From Saccharibacillus sacchari DSM 19268 (GTDB lineage: Bacteria; Bacillota; Bacilli; Paenibacillales; Paenibacillaceae), in NCBI RefSeq assembly GCF_000585395.1, contig NZ_KK073875.1, forward strand, positions 248,001 through 312,000: a stretch of 64,000 bases of DNA, written 5' to 3'. Positions 17,039-27,105 of the stretch are shown one piece after another. The notes under the pieces were generated by a model. It did no database searches. It saw nothing but the letters and a program-made list of their open reading frames with translations, and was not told where the DNA came from. Positions within the stretch are counted from its first letter, which is position 1. Every line of letters begins with the position of its first letter. Made by a program: the position numbers and the translations under genes.

Positions 17039-18571
17039 TCAGCTTTTTGCCTCCAATGAAGACGGCGTGCCGACGGAGCCTCCCGCTTTTTTCGATGTGC
17101 TGGATTTGCCGAGACTGCCTTTTCGCTCCAAATGCTTCCGGAATGCGTACATGACCACCAAATGCAGCTTCGCCTGCGTATATTTGTACAGGAACCACGG
17201 CATCGAAGGCATATAATCATGAATGGCCACGACACAGTCGCTCGACCCCGGAATCATGAGAAACTCAAGCCGACCGTGATGAGCGTCTTTCGCGTTGGCG
17301 AACATGCCTCCGGTAATCCGGTATACGGCACGATCATGACTGCTTCGGGATGCGTCGTAACTCAGCTCAAGGATTGGCTTACTGAAGAAACGAATATAGA
17401 TTCGGCTCACGCCGTCCTCGCCGGTCTCCGTACGGATAAACGGCCGCAGCATCGCTTTGCCCAACCATTGGATATAATATTCGCCTGCCCAACGCGCATC
17501 CTTGCCTTCCGGCAGCGTGACGCGTTGTACGGAACGAACATCTGCTTTTGCCACCTTTTCTTCGCTCTGCGTCGGCTTGGACTCCTCGTTGCGCGAAGAT
17601 TCGCGCTGCTTGCGCTCGGCATCCTCCTGCTTCTTTTTCTCCTCTTCCAACGAATCTCTCGCCGCCTGCTTAAACGTGATTTTGCCGTCGCTGATTCCTT
17701 CAACCTTCAGGTCGGAATGGGCAACCATCGGATGAATCAGGCTTTCGATCAGCGGGTAGGCCATTTCGCGCGGCGCTCCCGTAACCAGCGTCACCCATAA
17801 TCTCGATAGATTGACCGTAAGCAGCGGAAGATCGATAAAGCGCCGTTTCACTTCAAGCACTTCCGCCATCTGCTGCATCATCTCTTTATAACTCATCACG
17901 TCCGGGCCGCCGACATCCACTGCGCGGCCTTTGACATCTTCGTTGCCGAGGCTGTTTTTGAGAGAATTCAGCACGTCATCCAATGCAACGGCATGGGTCT
18001 TGGTCCGCGTCCAGGTAGGGAGCGTCATGATCGGCAAGCGTTGCACCAGTTTATAAAGAATCGGGAAGGACGAGCCTTGCGGACCCACGATCAAACCCGC
18101 GCGAATCGTCGTAACCGGCACGCCGGACGATTCAAGAATACGCTGCACTTCCAATCGGCTTCGCAAATGGCGCGACAATTCTTCTTCCGGCACATCGTCA
18201 GGCACGATTCCGCTCAGATAAACGATTTGCTTCACGCCGTTCTTCCTCGCCGCACGCGCAAAATGATCGGCCAGAATCGCGTCCATGTCTTCAAAATCGC
18301 CTTGGGTAAGCTTGGCGGTCGGCATCATGGAATGGATCAGGTAAAAGGCGTAATCGGCTCCTTGGAGCGATTCCTGCGCATCATCCATGGAATAAAAATC
18401 GCAGCTTCTCCACTCCACGTGTTCTTCGTCTTCATGCGAGTCTCCGTGGCGCGACAGCGCGATTACGTCATAATCTTCTATAAGTTTCTGCATCAGGTTA
18501 TGACCGATATAGCCGCTGGCTCCGGTCAGAATCACCTTTGGACGTTGTTGATCATTCGTCTCTTTATCCAT
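17039..18571 (-). CDS. NAD(P)-binding SDR-type protein with C-terminal DUF2867 domain
   Basis: 510 residues from the ATG at 18571 (AAGAAGG 7 bases upstream). The N-terminal atypical SDR domain has TGASGYIGHNL (about 15-25) and the IVYLSGIVPDD region. A highly charged linker of about 45 residues (EEEKKKQEDAERKQRE) follows, then a DUF2867-like domain ending in a basic tail. Such proteins are annotated as NAD-dependent epimerase-like or quinone/lipid-related oxidoreductases; the substrate is unknown. The long charged linker is unusual. Confidence 0.85.
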   Translation of the reverse strand: MDKETNDQQRPKVILTGASGYIGHNLMQKLIEDYDVIALSRHGDSHEDEEHVEWRSCDFYSMDDAQESLQGADYAFYLIHSMMPTAKLTQGDFEDMDAILADHFARAARKNGVKQIVYLSGIVPDDVPEEELSRHLRSRLEVQRILESSGVPVTTIRAGLIVGPQGSSFPILYKLVQRLPIMTLPTWTRTKTHAVALDDVLNSLKNSLGNEDVKGRAVDVGGPDVMSYKEMMQQMAEVLEVKRRFIDLPLLTVNLSRLWVTLVTGAPREMAYPLIESLIHPMVAHSDLKVEGISDGKITFKQAARDSLEEEKKKQEDAERKQRESSRNEESKPTQSEEKVAKADVRSVQRVTLPEGKDARWAGEYYIQWLGKAMLRPFIRTETGEDGVSRIYIRFFSKPILELSYDASRSSHDRAVYRITGGMFANAKDAHHGRLEFLMIPGSSDCVVAIHDYMPSMPWFLYKYTQAKLHLVVMYAFRKHLERKGSLGKSSTSKKAGGSVGTPSSLEAKS

Positions 18572-18761
18572 ATGCGCACCTTCTTCGTATGAGATTTTCT
18601 CCGATGTCCGCAAGCCGGGTCCAAGGGTCAACGTTCTGCGTTTACCGCTGATGTTCATTACCCGCTTTCGCGAAAAAGAACCCGTTATGCCGACTTGCGC
18701 GTTCACGCGCGCAGCCGGGCATACAGGTTCTTTTCATCGTCAGAGCTTCTCGGTCTTCCGC

Positions 18762-19493
18762 TTAATCTTTCAGGCCGCGATAACGCCCCGTCGTAATCTC
18801 CCGCACATAAGGCTCCAAATCAGGCATATTAGCTTCCTGCGCTTGACGCACGGCCCGTTCAATATCGTAAGGCACGCGCGCAAAAGTCAGATCCAGCCGC
18901 GTCTTGCGCGTCTCGCCGGGATCGCCCTCCAGGATCGCGTAAGAAGCCTGCGTCATATCGAGCGGATTGCCCACGCTGCCGGCATTGAACAGCATGCGTC
19001 CCTCCATATGCTGCATGTAGGCGTTATGAATATCTCCATATCCCGCTACGTCGGCCTTCACAGGCTCTGCGCTTAAATCCGAAGATTCGAACAAACTTAC
19101 TTTGCGCTCATAATCGTCCCAAGGCTGTACCCGCTCATAGACGCTGCGCGGAGAAGCATGGAACAACCTCACATAGCGACCGCTTAACCTGAACTCGATC
19201 GAAAAAGGCAGCGACCGCAAATAAGCCATTCTCTCTTCGCCAAGCAGTTTCTGGTGCCACAGCAGCGTCGGGAACTCCGTCGGCTGCGGCAAAAACTCGT
19301 CCCAATTGCCGCGAACGACATGCCGGCAGTGGCGACGGATCAGATCGACGGCAAGATCCGAGCTCGGCCCTTTTCCCACCAGATCGCCCAAGCAATAAAT
19401 TTCCGTGATTCCTCGACTGCCGATATCGTCAAGTACCGCTTCCAATGCCGGAAGATTGCCGTGAATGTCGGATATAATAGCAAATTTACTCAT
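18762..19493 (-). CDS. Metallophosphoesterase (YfcE/MJ0936-like)
   Basis: 243 residues. Two-metal calcineurin-like motifs are in order: SDIHGNLPAL (D9, H11), CLGDLVGKGP, GNWDE and, later, GYGDIHNAYMQ with FNAGSVGNPLD. Family members hydrolyse phosphodiesters; the natural substrate is not known. The start overlaps the end of the upstream GNAT gene by 8 bases, so the pair is translationally coupled. Confidence 0.9.
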   Translation of the reverse strand: MSKFAIISDIHGNLPALEAVLDDIGSRGITEIYCLGDLVGKGPSSDLAVDLIRRHCRHVVRGNWDEFLPQPTEFPTLLWHQKLLGEERMAYLRSLPFSIEFRLSGRYVRLFHASPRSVYERVQPWDDYERKVSLFESSDLSAEPVKADVAGYGDIHNAYMQHMEGRMLFNAGSVGNPLDMTQASYAILEGDPGETRKTRLDLTFARVPYDIERAVRQAQEANMPDLEPYVREITTGRYRGLKD

Positions 19494-20085
19494 CGATAAT
19501 CCTCCGTTTTCTACATGGGTGAACCTTGGAAAACACCATCTCGTTCACCAGCGTCCCGTCTTCCTCGCGTTTCCAATTGCGCAGCACGCCTTCGAGAGTG
19601 AAGCCTGCACGTTTTGCCACCGCCGCGCTCCGTTCGTTTCGATCGTCGCAGCGGATCTCGACCCGGTTGGCGTTCAACTCGCGGTCGGCGAATTCGGTCA
19701 GGCCGCGTACCGCCTCTGTGACCAAACCTTGCCCTGCGTAAGAGGTTCGAATCCAATAGCCGATCTCGAATCTTCTTGCATTCCAGTCGAACCGATGCAG
19801 GCCGCTCGAGCCCAAAATTTTTCCCGTCCCGCGCTCGGTCATCAGCATCATCATATCCGTCCGTTCCAGAAAATGAAGCCTCCTGCGGCGCACCATCGCT
19901 TCCGTCGCTTCCGGTTCCGGCAGCACTCGGGCAAAAGGCATAAAAGGAACCAGCTCTTCCCTGCTTTCGCGAATCGCCGCATTCAGCTCCGCTCCGTCGC
20001 CGGGGCGCGTTGCCCGAACGATTAATCGCGGCGTCTCGAATTGTTCGGGAAAATCCAGCAGGATCGGATCGAAACTTTTTGTCAT
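19486..20085 (-). CDS. GNAT N-acetyltransferase, RimJ/RimL type
   Basis: 199 residues. The N-terminal FETPRLIVRATRPGDGAELN, the central LGSSGLHRFDW...EIGYWIRTSYAGQGLVTEAVRGL motif A and the terminal NERSAAVAKRAGF helix are typical of RimJ/RimL-like enzymes that acetylate ribosomal-protein or other N-termini. The actual target is unknown. It lies 15 bases after the methyltransferase gene, so 20101-19486-18762 form one operon. Confidence 0.9.
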   Translation of the reverse strand: MTKSFDPILLDFPEQFETPRLIVRATRPGDGAELNAAIRESREELVPFMPFARVLPEPEATEAMVRRRRLHFLERTDMMMLMTERGTGKILGSSGLHRFDWNARRFEIGYWIRTSYAGQGLVTEAVRGLTEFADRELNANRVEIRCDDRNERSAAVAKRAGFTLEGVLRNWKREEDGTLVNEMVFSKVHPCRKRRIIDE

Positions 20086-20100
20086 ATTCTTTACTCTCCT

Positions 20101-20910
20101 TTAGGCTCGCCGCCTCACCACAAGATGAAGATGCTCGGTCGCATCGCGATACTGCGGAGCTTCGCAAGTCTCAGAAGCCGCTCGCAGCAAATTCCCATAA
20201 ACGAGCGGGTCTTCCCGATGCAATCGATGCACTTCTCGGGCCAGTCCTGCCAGGAACCCTTCCGCCCCCGCATAAGTAATCAGTTCAAGTCCGGCTTCCT
20301 CGATCTCGCGTATGGCTTTGGACGGCGTCGTAAAATAACATTCCGTGAATCCGCGCTCCGCGTCCAGACTTTGCTCATCGAAGTACGCATACAAATCATC
20401 CGGATTGCGAAAGGTCTCGCTGAATTCCGACACGCCAGCCTTCAAGGTTCCCCAAGAATTGATATACGATAAAATAGCGGTGCCGCCCGGTTTCAAGATT
20501 CTTGCCGTTTGGCTTAGCACTTCCAATCGCTGCTCGCGTTCAATCAAATGATACAGCGGTCCCATCACCAGAGCGGCGTCAAACGATTCGCTGCGCAGCT
20601 TATTCATATTGATCGCATTCTCGCAAATATAGCCGTCCGCCGCAAGTCCCGCTTCCTCAATCTTGACACGGGCGATCTCCAGTTCCTTTTCCGACAATTC
20701 CAATAAAGTGACGCCGTAGCCTCGTTTCAACAGTTCAATCGCGTATCTTCCCGGACCAGACCCGATATCGCACACGGTTCCTTCACGCGGAAAATAACTA
20801 TCGATCAGCCACAATGTGCTCGCCATTTCCACAGCGTTATACGGATTGTTGAGTCGATCCCATTCTCGTTCTGCCTGCTCGTTATAATAGGTTTTGACAA
20901 ATTCGCTCAT
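20101..20910 (-). CDS. Class I SAM-dependent methyltransferase
   Basis: 269 residues. SAM-binding motif I GTVCDIGSGPGRYAIEL (about 44-60), acidic motif II end LLELSEKELEIAR, and motif IV/V ALVMGPLYHLIEREQRL are clear. The layout resembles the methyltransferase at 61503 (both have GPLYHL), so the two are paralogues of one small-molecule methyltransferase family. The acceptor is unknown. First gene of a three-gene operon. Confidence 0.9.
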   Translation of the reverse strand: MSEFVKTYYNEQAEREWDRLNNPYNAVEMASTLWLIDSYFPREGTVCDIGSGPGRYAIELLKRGYGVTLLELSEKELEIARVKIEEAGLAADGYICENAINMNKLRSESFDAALVMGPLYHLIEREQRLEVLSQTARILKPGGTAILSYINSWGTLKAGVSEFSETFRNPDDLYAYFDEQSLDAERGFTECYFTTPSKAIREIEEAGLELITYAGAEGFLAGLAREVHRLHREDPLVYGNLLRAASETCEAPQYRDATEHLHLVVRRRA

Positions 20911-20992
20911 TGCCTACTCCTCCGTTCGTCTGCTTGCCTGGTAAATATTTCTTCAGGGTAAACGAACGAGGCGATTCAAGCGGTAATCAAAG

Positions 20993-21673
20993 TCACAAAC
21001 CGTCGGTTCCGTTCCATTCGCGGTCGAACCTCTCCAGAAATTCTTCCATGAAAGCATGACGCTGCTCGGCGATTGCAAGACCGGAATCGGTATTCAGCAG
21101 GTCTTTGAGCTTCAACAATTTTTCATGAAAATGGTTGATCGCCGTATCTTTGCCGTTCCGATATTCTTCGGGCGTCATCTCCCGACGAACCGGGATATTC
21201 GGATCGTACATCGGACGGCCTTTTTTCCCGGAGTAGACGAAGGTGCGCGCGATCCCGATCGCTCCGATCGCATCCAGTCTGTCCGCATCCTGAACGACTT
21301 TGCCTTCGAGCGTCGTCATGGGCTTGCCTGCTCCGCCTTTGAAAGACAACGTCGAGATGATTTCCATGACATGCGCGGCCTCTTCTGCCGTTGCGCCGTT
21401 TTCCAGCATCCAGCTCTCCGTCCGCTTCATGCCCGTTTCGGGGTCGTCGACCAACTTCTCGTCTGCCAGATCGTGCAGCAGCGCGGCCAGTTCGCAGATA
21501 AACAGATCCGCTTTTTCGGCTGCCGCGATTCTTTTGGCAAGCTCGGTCACGCGATGGATATGCCACCAGTCGTGCCCGCTGCCTTCGTGCTCCAGTTCGC
21601 TTTTGGCGAGGGCGGCTGCGGCTCGAAGGATGTCAGCTTGTCGCGCTTGGGTAGAACGGTCGTCGTGCATCAT
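20993..21673 (-). CDS. HD-domain phosphohydrolase (YpgQ/YedJ-like)
   Basis: 226 residues with the HD pattern H...HD...D: GHDWWHIHRV (about 33-42), ALLHDLADEK (about 64-73) and VVQDADRLDAIGAIGIART in the second half. This matches B. subtilis YpgQ, a Mn-dependent (d)NTP pyrophosphohydrolase, and E. coli YedJ. AAAGGAG is placed 6 bases before the first ATG. It lies between clpB and the methyltransferase operon on the same strand, probably transcribed separately. Confidence 0.88.
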   Translation of the reverse strand: MMHDDRSTQARQADILRAAAALAKSELEHEGSGHDWWHIHRVTELAKRIAAAEKADLFICELAALLHDLADEKLVDDPETGMKRTESWMLENGATAEEAAHVMEIISTLSFKGGAGKPMTTLEGKVVQDADRLDAIGAIGIARTFVYSGKKGRPMYDPNIPVRREMTPEEYRNGKDTAINHFHEKLLKLKDLLNTDSGLAIAEQRHAFMEEFLERFDREWNGTDGL

Positions 21674-21791
21674 TTCATGCTCCTTTATTGCGTGATCTTA
21701 TTATTGTAGCTTAAAAGTGCTGTCGAGGGGAGAAAGTGCGGGCGCTTCGTGAAAATTGCCAGCCTATGCTTCCGCTGAAGATCAAGACGAA

Positions 21792-24452
21792 TTATTTGGA
21801 TTTCGGGATCAGATCTTCTTGATTGGGCAAAACCGTCACGTTCAATTTTCCGTTCGTCTCGTCCACCAGCAATTTGTCCCCGTCCTGCGCTTCTCCGGCG
21901 ATGAGGGCGCGGGCGACGCGGGTTTCCAGGGTGCGTTGGATAAAGCGTTTGAGCGGCCTTGCGCCGTAGACGGGATCGAAGCCTTCTTCGGCAATCAAGT
22001 TGGCGGCCCGGTCGGTGAGTTCCAGTTCGATGCGGCGTTCGGCCAAACGGCTGCGAAGTTCGCCTGCGAGCTTGATGACGATTCGCTGGATTTCGGATAG
22101 GCCGAGCGGTCGGAACAGCACGATGTCGTCGACGCGGTTCAAAAATTCGGGACGGAAATGGTTTCGCAATTCGCGCATGACCTGTTCACGCGCGGCCTCC
22201 GAGATTGCCGAAGAGATTCCATCATTCGCCGGCTCGCTTCCGTTAGCGGAGAACGCCAAAGCCTCTGCGGTCAGATGCGCGGAGCCGATATTGGAAGTCA
22301 TGATGACAATGGTGTTTTTGAAGTTCACCATTCTTCCGCGCGAATCGGTCAGGCGCCCGTCGTCGAGCAATTGCAGCAAAATATTGAACACGTCCGGATG
22401 CGCTTTTTCTACTTCGTCGAGCAGAATGACCGAATACGGCTGCCGTCTGACGGCTTCGGTCAATTGACCGCCTTCTTCATAGCCGACATAACCGGGAGGG
22501 GCGCCGATCAGGCGCGAGACGCTGTGCTTTTCCATATACTCGGACATATCGATGCGGATCATGTTTTCTTCGCGGTCGAACAGGGCTGCCGAAAGGGTCT
22601 TGGCCAGCTCCGTCTTCCCGACGCCGGTCGGGCCGAGAAACAGAAACGACCCGATCGGGCGATGAGGATCCTTGATTCCTGCACGCGCGCGCAGCACGGC
22701 ATCCGTCACCAGACTCACCGCTTCGTCTTGACCGACTACGCGTTCGCGCAGAATGTCTTCGAGACGCAGCAATTTCTCCCGTTCGCCTTCGACCAGACGG
22801 CTGACCGGAATGCCTGTCCATTTCGAGACGATATCCGAAATTTCTTCCTCCGTCACTGCTTCGCGCAGCATTCGATCTTCTCCGCTGCCGTGCGCTTCTT
22901 CTTCGGCCTGCTTCAATTCGCGTTCAAGCCCCGGGATAATGCCGTAGCTGAGTTCCGCCGACTTGTTCAGATCGTATTCCTCCTGCGCGTCCTCCAGATC
23001 CTTTCGCGCTTTCTCCAGGCTCCGCTGAAGCTCGCGGACGCGTTCGATCGAGGCTTTTTCCCGATCCCAACGATCTTTCATCACCAGATGCTTTTCTTTA
23101 AGATCCGCAAGCTCGCGCTGCAAATGTTCCAGGCGTCGCAGGCTGGCAGGATCGGTTTCTTTGCGCAGCGCGGCCTCTTCGATCTCCATCTGCATCATGC
23201 GGCGCGTGACTTCGTCCATCTCTCCCGGCATGGAGTCGATCTCGGTCCGGATCATGGCGCAGGCTTCATCTACCAGATCGATCGCTTTATCCGGCAGAAA
23301 ACGGTCCGAGATATAGCGATCCGACAGCACGCCGGCCGCGACCAGCGCGTTATCGTGAATTTTGACGCCGTGATGGACTTCGAACCGTTCCCGCAGACCG
23401 CGCAATATCGAAATGGTATCTTCAACCCCAGGCTCGCCGACCAGCACCTGCTGGAATCTTCGTTCAAGCGCCGGGTCTTTTTCGATATGCTCGCGGTATT
23501 CGTCCAGCGTCGTGGCACCGATGCAGTGCAGTTCGCCGCGCGCAAGCATCGGCTTGAGCATATTGCCCGCATCCATCGCGCCTTCGGACTTGCCCGCGCC
23601 GACAATCGTATGCACTTCGTCAATGAACAAAATGATTCGACCGTCGGCTTCCTTGATCTCGCGCAGCACGGCTTGAAGCCGTTCCTCGAATTCTCCTCGA
23701 TATTTCGCGCCCGCGACAAGCGAACTCATATCGAGAGAAAAGATCGTTTTGTCTTTCAGTCCTTCCGGCACGTCGCGGCGCACGATACGGTGCGCCAGTC
23801 CTTCCACGATCGCCGTCTTGCCGACGCCGGGTTCGCCGATCAGTACCGGATTGTTTTTCGTTTTGCGGGAAAGGATGCGAATAACGCGGCGAATCTCGGC
23901 ATCCCGCCCGATCACCGGATCGATACGGCCCGCTCGAACCTCAGAGACGAGATCCCGCCCGTATTTTTCCAAAGCTTCATAGGTCGCTTCCGGCTCTCGC
24001 CCCGTTACCCGCTGGTTGCCCCGTATCTCTTTGAGCGCCTCGAGCAGTCTATTCTGCGTAATCCCTTCCCCGCGCAGCAGTTCGCGTACGCCGCCGCGTT
24101 TGTCCTGATCAAAAGCCAGCAGGACGTGTTCAACCGCCGTAAACTCGTCGCGCATCTTCTCTGCTTCACGCTGCGCTTGTTCCAGCACGGCAAGCAGATC
24201 GGCCGAGAAGTAAGGTTGAACGCCTCCGCTAACCCGAGCTTTTCGCCGCAACAGTTCGTCCGTTTTGCGACCCATGTTTTCTTGCGAAATATTCGAACGG
24301 CTCAGCAGCCGGGGCAGCAGGCCGTCTTTTTGCCTCAGTAGGGCTTTGAGCAGATGCGGGGTGTCGATCTCCTGATGACCGCTTGCCGCCGCAAGCGATT
24401 GCGCATCGGTGATCGCTTCCTCCAGCTTTTGCGTCAACCGATTAAAGTCCAT
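21792..24452 (-). CDS. clpB: ATP-dependent disaggregase ClpB
   Basis: 886 residues, full length. N-terminal Clp repeats (about 1-150), AAA domain 1 with GEPGVGKT at 206-213, the ClpB-specific coiled-coil middle domain (about 410-530), and AAA domain 2 with GPTGVGKT and [10 protein letters not shown] near the end. ClpB extracts polypeptides from aggregates together with DnaK/DnaJ. It follows a dnaJ-type gene by 79 bases on the same strand, and hsp20 is nearby. No CtsR box or CIRCE element was seen ahead of the pair. Confidence 0.96.
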   Translation of the reverse strand: MDFNRLTQKLEEAITDAQSLAAASGHQEIDTPHLLKALLRQKDGLLPRLLSRSNISQENMGRKTDELLRRKARVSGGVQPYFSADLLAVLEQAQREAEKMRDEFTAVEHVLLAFDQDKRGGVRELLRGEGITQNRLLEALKEIRGNQRVTGREPEATYEALEKYGRDLVSEVRAGRIDPVIGRDAEIRRVIRILSRKTKNNPVLIGEPGVGKTAIVEGLAHRIVRRDVPEGLKDKTIFSLDMSSLVAGAKYRGEFEERLQAVLREIKEADGRIILFIDEVHTIVGAGKSEGAMDAGNMLKPMLARGELHCIGATTLDEYREHIEKDPALERRFQQVLVGEPGVEDTISILRGLRERFEVHHGVKIHDNALVAAGVLSDRYISDRFLPDKAIDLVDEACAMIRTEIDSMPGEMDEVTRRMMQMEIEEAALRKETDPASLRRLEHLQRELADLKEKHLVMKDRWDREKASIERVRELQRSLEKARKDLEDAQEEYDLNKSAELSYGIIPGLERELKQAEEEAHGSGEDRMLREAVTEEEISDIVSKWTGIPVSRLVEGEREKLLRLEDILRERVVGQDEAVSLVTDAVLRARAGIKDPHRPIGSFLFLGPTGVGKTELAKTLSAALFDREENMIRIDMSEYMEKHSVSRLIGAPPGYVGYEEGGQLTEAVRRQPYSVILLDEVEKAHPDVFNILLQLLDDGRLTDSRGRMVNFKNTIVIMTSNIGSAHLTAEALAFSANGSEPANDGISSAISEAAREQVMRELRNHFRPEFLNRVDDIVLFRPLGLSEIQRIVIKLAGELRSRLAERRIELELTDRAANLIAEEGFDPVYGARPLKRFIQRTLETRVARALIAGEAQDGDKLLVDETNGKLNVTVLPNQEDLIPKSK

Positions 24453-24531
24453 TTTTTTCTCCTCCAGACAATCATAACGGCATTTTTCGTATACGCTCCG
24501 TCACGCGTCATATTTTTCAACGAATCCGATC

Positions 24532-25470
24532 TCAAGATTTTCGTTTGGCCAGCTGCGGATTAAATTTCGAGAAAGCTTCCAAACGGCGGTACAACTCTTC
24601 TTCTTCTTTCGACGGATCGGGAATCGCGATCTCGATCTCGGCAAAAAAGTCGCCGTACGTGCCGTCCGATTTTTTCAGGCCGCGGCGCGGAATGCGCAGC
24701 CGCCGCCGAGCGGCGATTCCCCGCGGAATATTCATATTCACCGCGGCGCCGTCCGGCAGCACGATCCTCGCTTGTCCTCCGAGCGCGGCCTGCCAAGGAG
24801 CGATACGAAGCGCCGCAATCAGGTCTTCTTCCTCCAACGAGTAAACGGCGTGTTCCACGATCTTCAGCACGATCAGCAGCTCTTCGCCGACCGCCAAGCC
24901 GTTGCTGCCGTTTCCGGTCATGCGAACGGTCTGTCCGTTTCTTGAGCGTTCCGGCAAGCGCAACCCGATCTTTTTTCCTCCAAGCTCGATCCGAACCGTT
25001 TCGCCCTTGTAAGCTTGTTCGAGCGTGACTTCCAATGTGGATTGAGCAGGACGGCGCGGACCGGCTTCCGCCGTCGCCGAACCGAAGCCGCCAGGAATCC
25101 CCCCCATGCCGCCCATTCGCTCGTTGAAAAACATATCGAAAATGTCTTCATGCTGAAGATCGTTGATCCAGTCGAAATTGCTTCCGCCGCTGCCGAATTC
25201 AGGTTCTTGAGAACCGGATGATCGTCCGCGCGCGGCTCCTCCGAATCCGGACGCGGAGCGGCGGCGCGAAGCGTCATAATCGCCGCGTTTCTCCTCGCTG
25301 CCCAAAATCTCGTAAGCCGCCGCGATTTCTTTGAAGCGGGCTTCGGCTCCTTCCGCTTTGTTCACGTCGGGATGCCACTGCTTCGCTAATTTTTGATACG
25401 CTTTCTTAATTTCCGACTGGGAGGCGTTCGCGTCGACTCCGAGTACGTCGTAATAGTTTTTGTCCGGCAT
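24532..25470 (-). CDS. DnaJ-class co-chaperone without zinc finger (CbpA-like)
   Basis: 312 residues from the ATG at 25470, with AGGGAGG 6 bases upstream; the ATG two codons earlier overlaps the ribosome site. J-domain with HPD at 33-35, then a Gly/Ser-rich linker, then the two C-terminal beta-sandwich domains (STLEVTLEQAYKGETVRI, LRIPRRGLKKSDGTYGDFFAEIEI). The CxxCxGxG zinc repeats of DnaJ are missing, so it is a type II/CbpA-like protein. Its position before clpB suggests it feeds substrates to the DnaK-ClpB route, as DafA-linked J-proteins do elsewhere (inference). Confidence 0.9.
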   Translation of the reverse strand: MPDKNYYDVLGVDANASQSEIKKAYQKLAKQWHPDVNKAEGAEARFKEIAAAYEILGSEEKRGDYDASRRRSASGFGGAARGRSSGSQEPEFGSGGSNFDWINDLQHEDIFDMFFNERMGGMGGIPGGFGSATAEAGPRRPAQSTLEVTLEQAYKGETVRIELGGKKIGLRLPERSRNGQTVRMTGNGSNGLAVGEELLIVLKIVEHAVYSLEEEDLIAALRIAPWQAALGGQARIVLPDGAAVNMNIPRGIAARRRLRIPRRGLKKSDGTYGDFFAEIEIAIPDPSKEEEELYRRLEAFSKFNPQLAKRKS

Positions 25471-25642
25471 GGCCATCCTCCCTCTTACGGGCCGGGCAAA
25501 GCCCGCTTCTATTATTCTTTACCCCGATTTCTTTTCATTTTATATGAAGCCAGACAAGCTTGCACCTTTACCTCATTACGTATCGATTCGGCTTTTCGAC
25601 GCAAAATACCGTAAGCATTTTTAAAAAACGCACAAAACGATG

Positions 25643-25670
25643 CCATATGGATACGAAAACATCCATATGG
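25643..25670. promoter_or_regulatory. Perfect dyad between dnaJ-clpB and the divergent secreted-protein gene
   Basis: CCATATGGAT, 8 bases, ATCCATATGG: 10-bp arms without mismatch. It lies about 170 bases from dnaJ and 155 from the plus-strand gene, in an A/T-rich divergent region. It matches neither CIRCE nor the CtsR box. It may be an operator for an unknown regulator or simply a hairpin. Confidence 0.45.
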
Positions 25671-25824
25671 TCATACATTTTCCGTTTTTTTCTTCATAAT
25701 GACGTTTCGTTTTCAGTGATTGGTTTAATTACATGAGGAACAAATTCACGTTTTATCTTATTTATCGCGATAAGGACATCCGTCACCCAGACCTGCACCA
25801 CGATCGACATAAGGAGGAGTTCTT

Positions 25825-26880
25825 TTGAAACCTTATACATTACCCGGCATGAAAAAATGCGCGTCGGCGGCTTTGGCCTGCGGCATTCTCTTTAGCGGAA
25901 CATTCTACGGCGACGCATTCACCCCTTCTACATATGCAGCTGCCGATTCTGTAAACGTTCAAGCTTCCCAAACCCAAAGCGTCGACTGGAATAAACCCGA
26001 GAAAATCGCGATGCTTCAAAAATTGGCGATGAGTTCTTGGGCGGCCGGCGACTTTTACAGCGACCCGGACAACGCCCGTTATCAAGCCGTGAAAGCCGCT
26101 TCGGATCAATGTTACGCCCTGCTGCTCGATTCGACCTCTTCGACCTCCAAACTCAATGCCGCTTCTGTCACCCTCGATTCCGCCCTTACTTCATACATCG
26201 AAGAATACATTCGCGACGCTTCCCTTCTTGAACGGCAAACTTTCCAAATGGTCCGAATGCTGAACGCTTCGATCGGAACGACTCCCGGAACGTATCCGCA
26301 GTCGGCCGCCGACAGCATGTTCACGATCATCGATCAGGCTCAGGCAGTCGCTTATGACGAGACGGCAACGGTGCAGCAGTTCAGGCAGGAGTACCGCAAC
26401 TATATCGACGGTGCCGCGGCGCTGCGCGACGCGATGCATTTCGACCGCGCGGAAAAGCAGGATGCGCTCGGCGTCAAACGTCAGGAAGCCGAGCAGTTGG
26501 CGGCCGGTCAAGCCAACGACGCGGACGTTCAAAAGCTGTTGAACGATTTCCGCGCCCAAGCGAACGGGCTAGAATCCTTATTGGACGGCACGTCCGGCCT
26601 GTTGGCCGTGGAAGCTGCCGAACGCAATGTGCAAACGACCTACGACAAGCTTGCGGAAGCTGCGCTATTGTCCGCTGAATTGGCGCAGGCGCGCAAGATG
26701 CTCGATTCGCCGAAAGGCATCCGTTCGGGACAATATCCGAGTTCGGCCTTCGGCGAGCTGCGCAAAGCGATCAACAAGTCCGCGTTGACGCTGTCCAGAA
26801 CGTCCACGCAGGCTCAGCTGAAGGAAGCGCGTACAACGCTTGCGGAAGCGGTCGTTCGATTCCAATCCACGTTACGGTGA
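25825..26880 (+). CDS. Secreted helical-repeat protein (FIVAR-like), function unknown
   Basis: 351 residues. TTG start at 25825 with AAGGAGGAG just upstream; a Sec-type signal peptide follows (basic start, hydrophobic ACGILFSGTFYG, AxA-like TYAAADS near residue 38). The mature part is almost all helical with three FIVAR-like units. The clearest have the turn TPGTYPQSA...(about 154) and RSGQYPSSAFGELRKAI (about 298). Such repeats occur in cell-surface and polysaccharide-associated proteins. No anchor motif is visible, so it is probably released or wall-associated. A structured repeat and a terminator follow. Confidence 0.75.
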   Translation: MKPYTLPGMKKCASAALACGILFSGTFYGDAFTPSTYAAADSVNVQASQTQSVDWNKPEKIAMLQKLAMSSWAAGDFYSDPDNARYQAVKAASDQCYALLLDSTSSTSKLNAASVTLDSALTSYIEEYIRDASLLERQTFQMVRMLNASIGTTPGTYPQSAADSMFTIIDQAQAVAYDETATVQQFRQEYRNYIDGAAALRDAMHFDRAEKQDALGVKRQEAEQLAAGQANDADVQKLLNDFRAQANGLESLLDGTSGLLAVEAAERNVQTTYDKLAEAALLSAELAQARKMLDSPKGIRSGQYPSSAFGELRKAINKSALTLSRTSTQAQLKEARTTLAEAVVRFQSTLR

Positions 26881-26893
26881 GGGAGGGGAGATT

Positions 26894-27012
26894 CTGTTCG
26901 CTAAGGGAAGCTGGGAGTGCTGCGGAAGAAATTCGTTCAAAACGCTGTCTCACGCAGAAAGCTTGCAGCTTTCCGCGTTCAAAGGCGTTTTTCACTGAAT
27001 TTCTCCCTTCGC
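26894..27012 (+). repeat. Structured 3'-UTR repeat, copy A
   Basis: Starts 14 bases after the stop codon. Nested stems: GAAATTC/GAATTTC (outer), AAAACGC/GCGTTTT (middle) and GAAAGC/GCTTTC (inner, loop TTGCA). It is related to copy B at 35855; the middle stem differs by paired substitutions. Confidence 0.8.
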
Positions 27013-27067
27013 TTTCGCTTCTTTTATCAAAGCAGGGCTTTGGTGGGTTAGTTTTACAGATATAAAA

Positions 27068-27105
27068 AACGAAAAAAGACACCGTTGCCGGTGTCTTTTT
27101 TCGTT
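27068..27105. terminator. Bidirectional terminator between the secreted protein and hsp20
   Basis: AACGAAAAAAGACACC, loop GTTGCC, exact 16-bp complement. It serves both convergent genes. Confidence 0.85.

Noticed and set aside
16894-17154. 86-codon frame on the plus strand between fur and the SDR gene
   Set aside because: Partly antisense to the SDR gene, no ribosome site, unlikely composition; treated as chance.
22158-24341. A 727-codon open frame opposite clpB, and similar long frames opposite leuA and the PTS gene
   Set aside because: Shadow frames of strongly coding genes; no ribosome site and no family features.
26894-27065. A 62-codon frame through the repeat behind the secreted protein gene
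   Set aside because: The frame is not kept in the second copy; conservation follows RNA stems, not codons.
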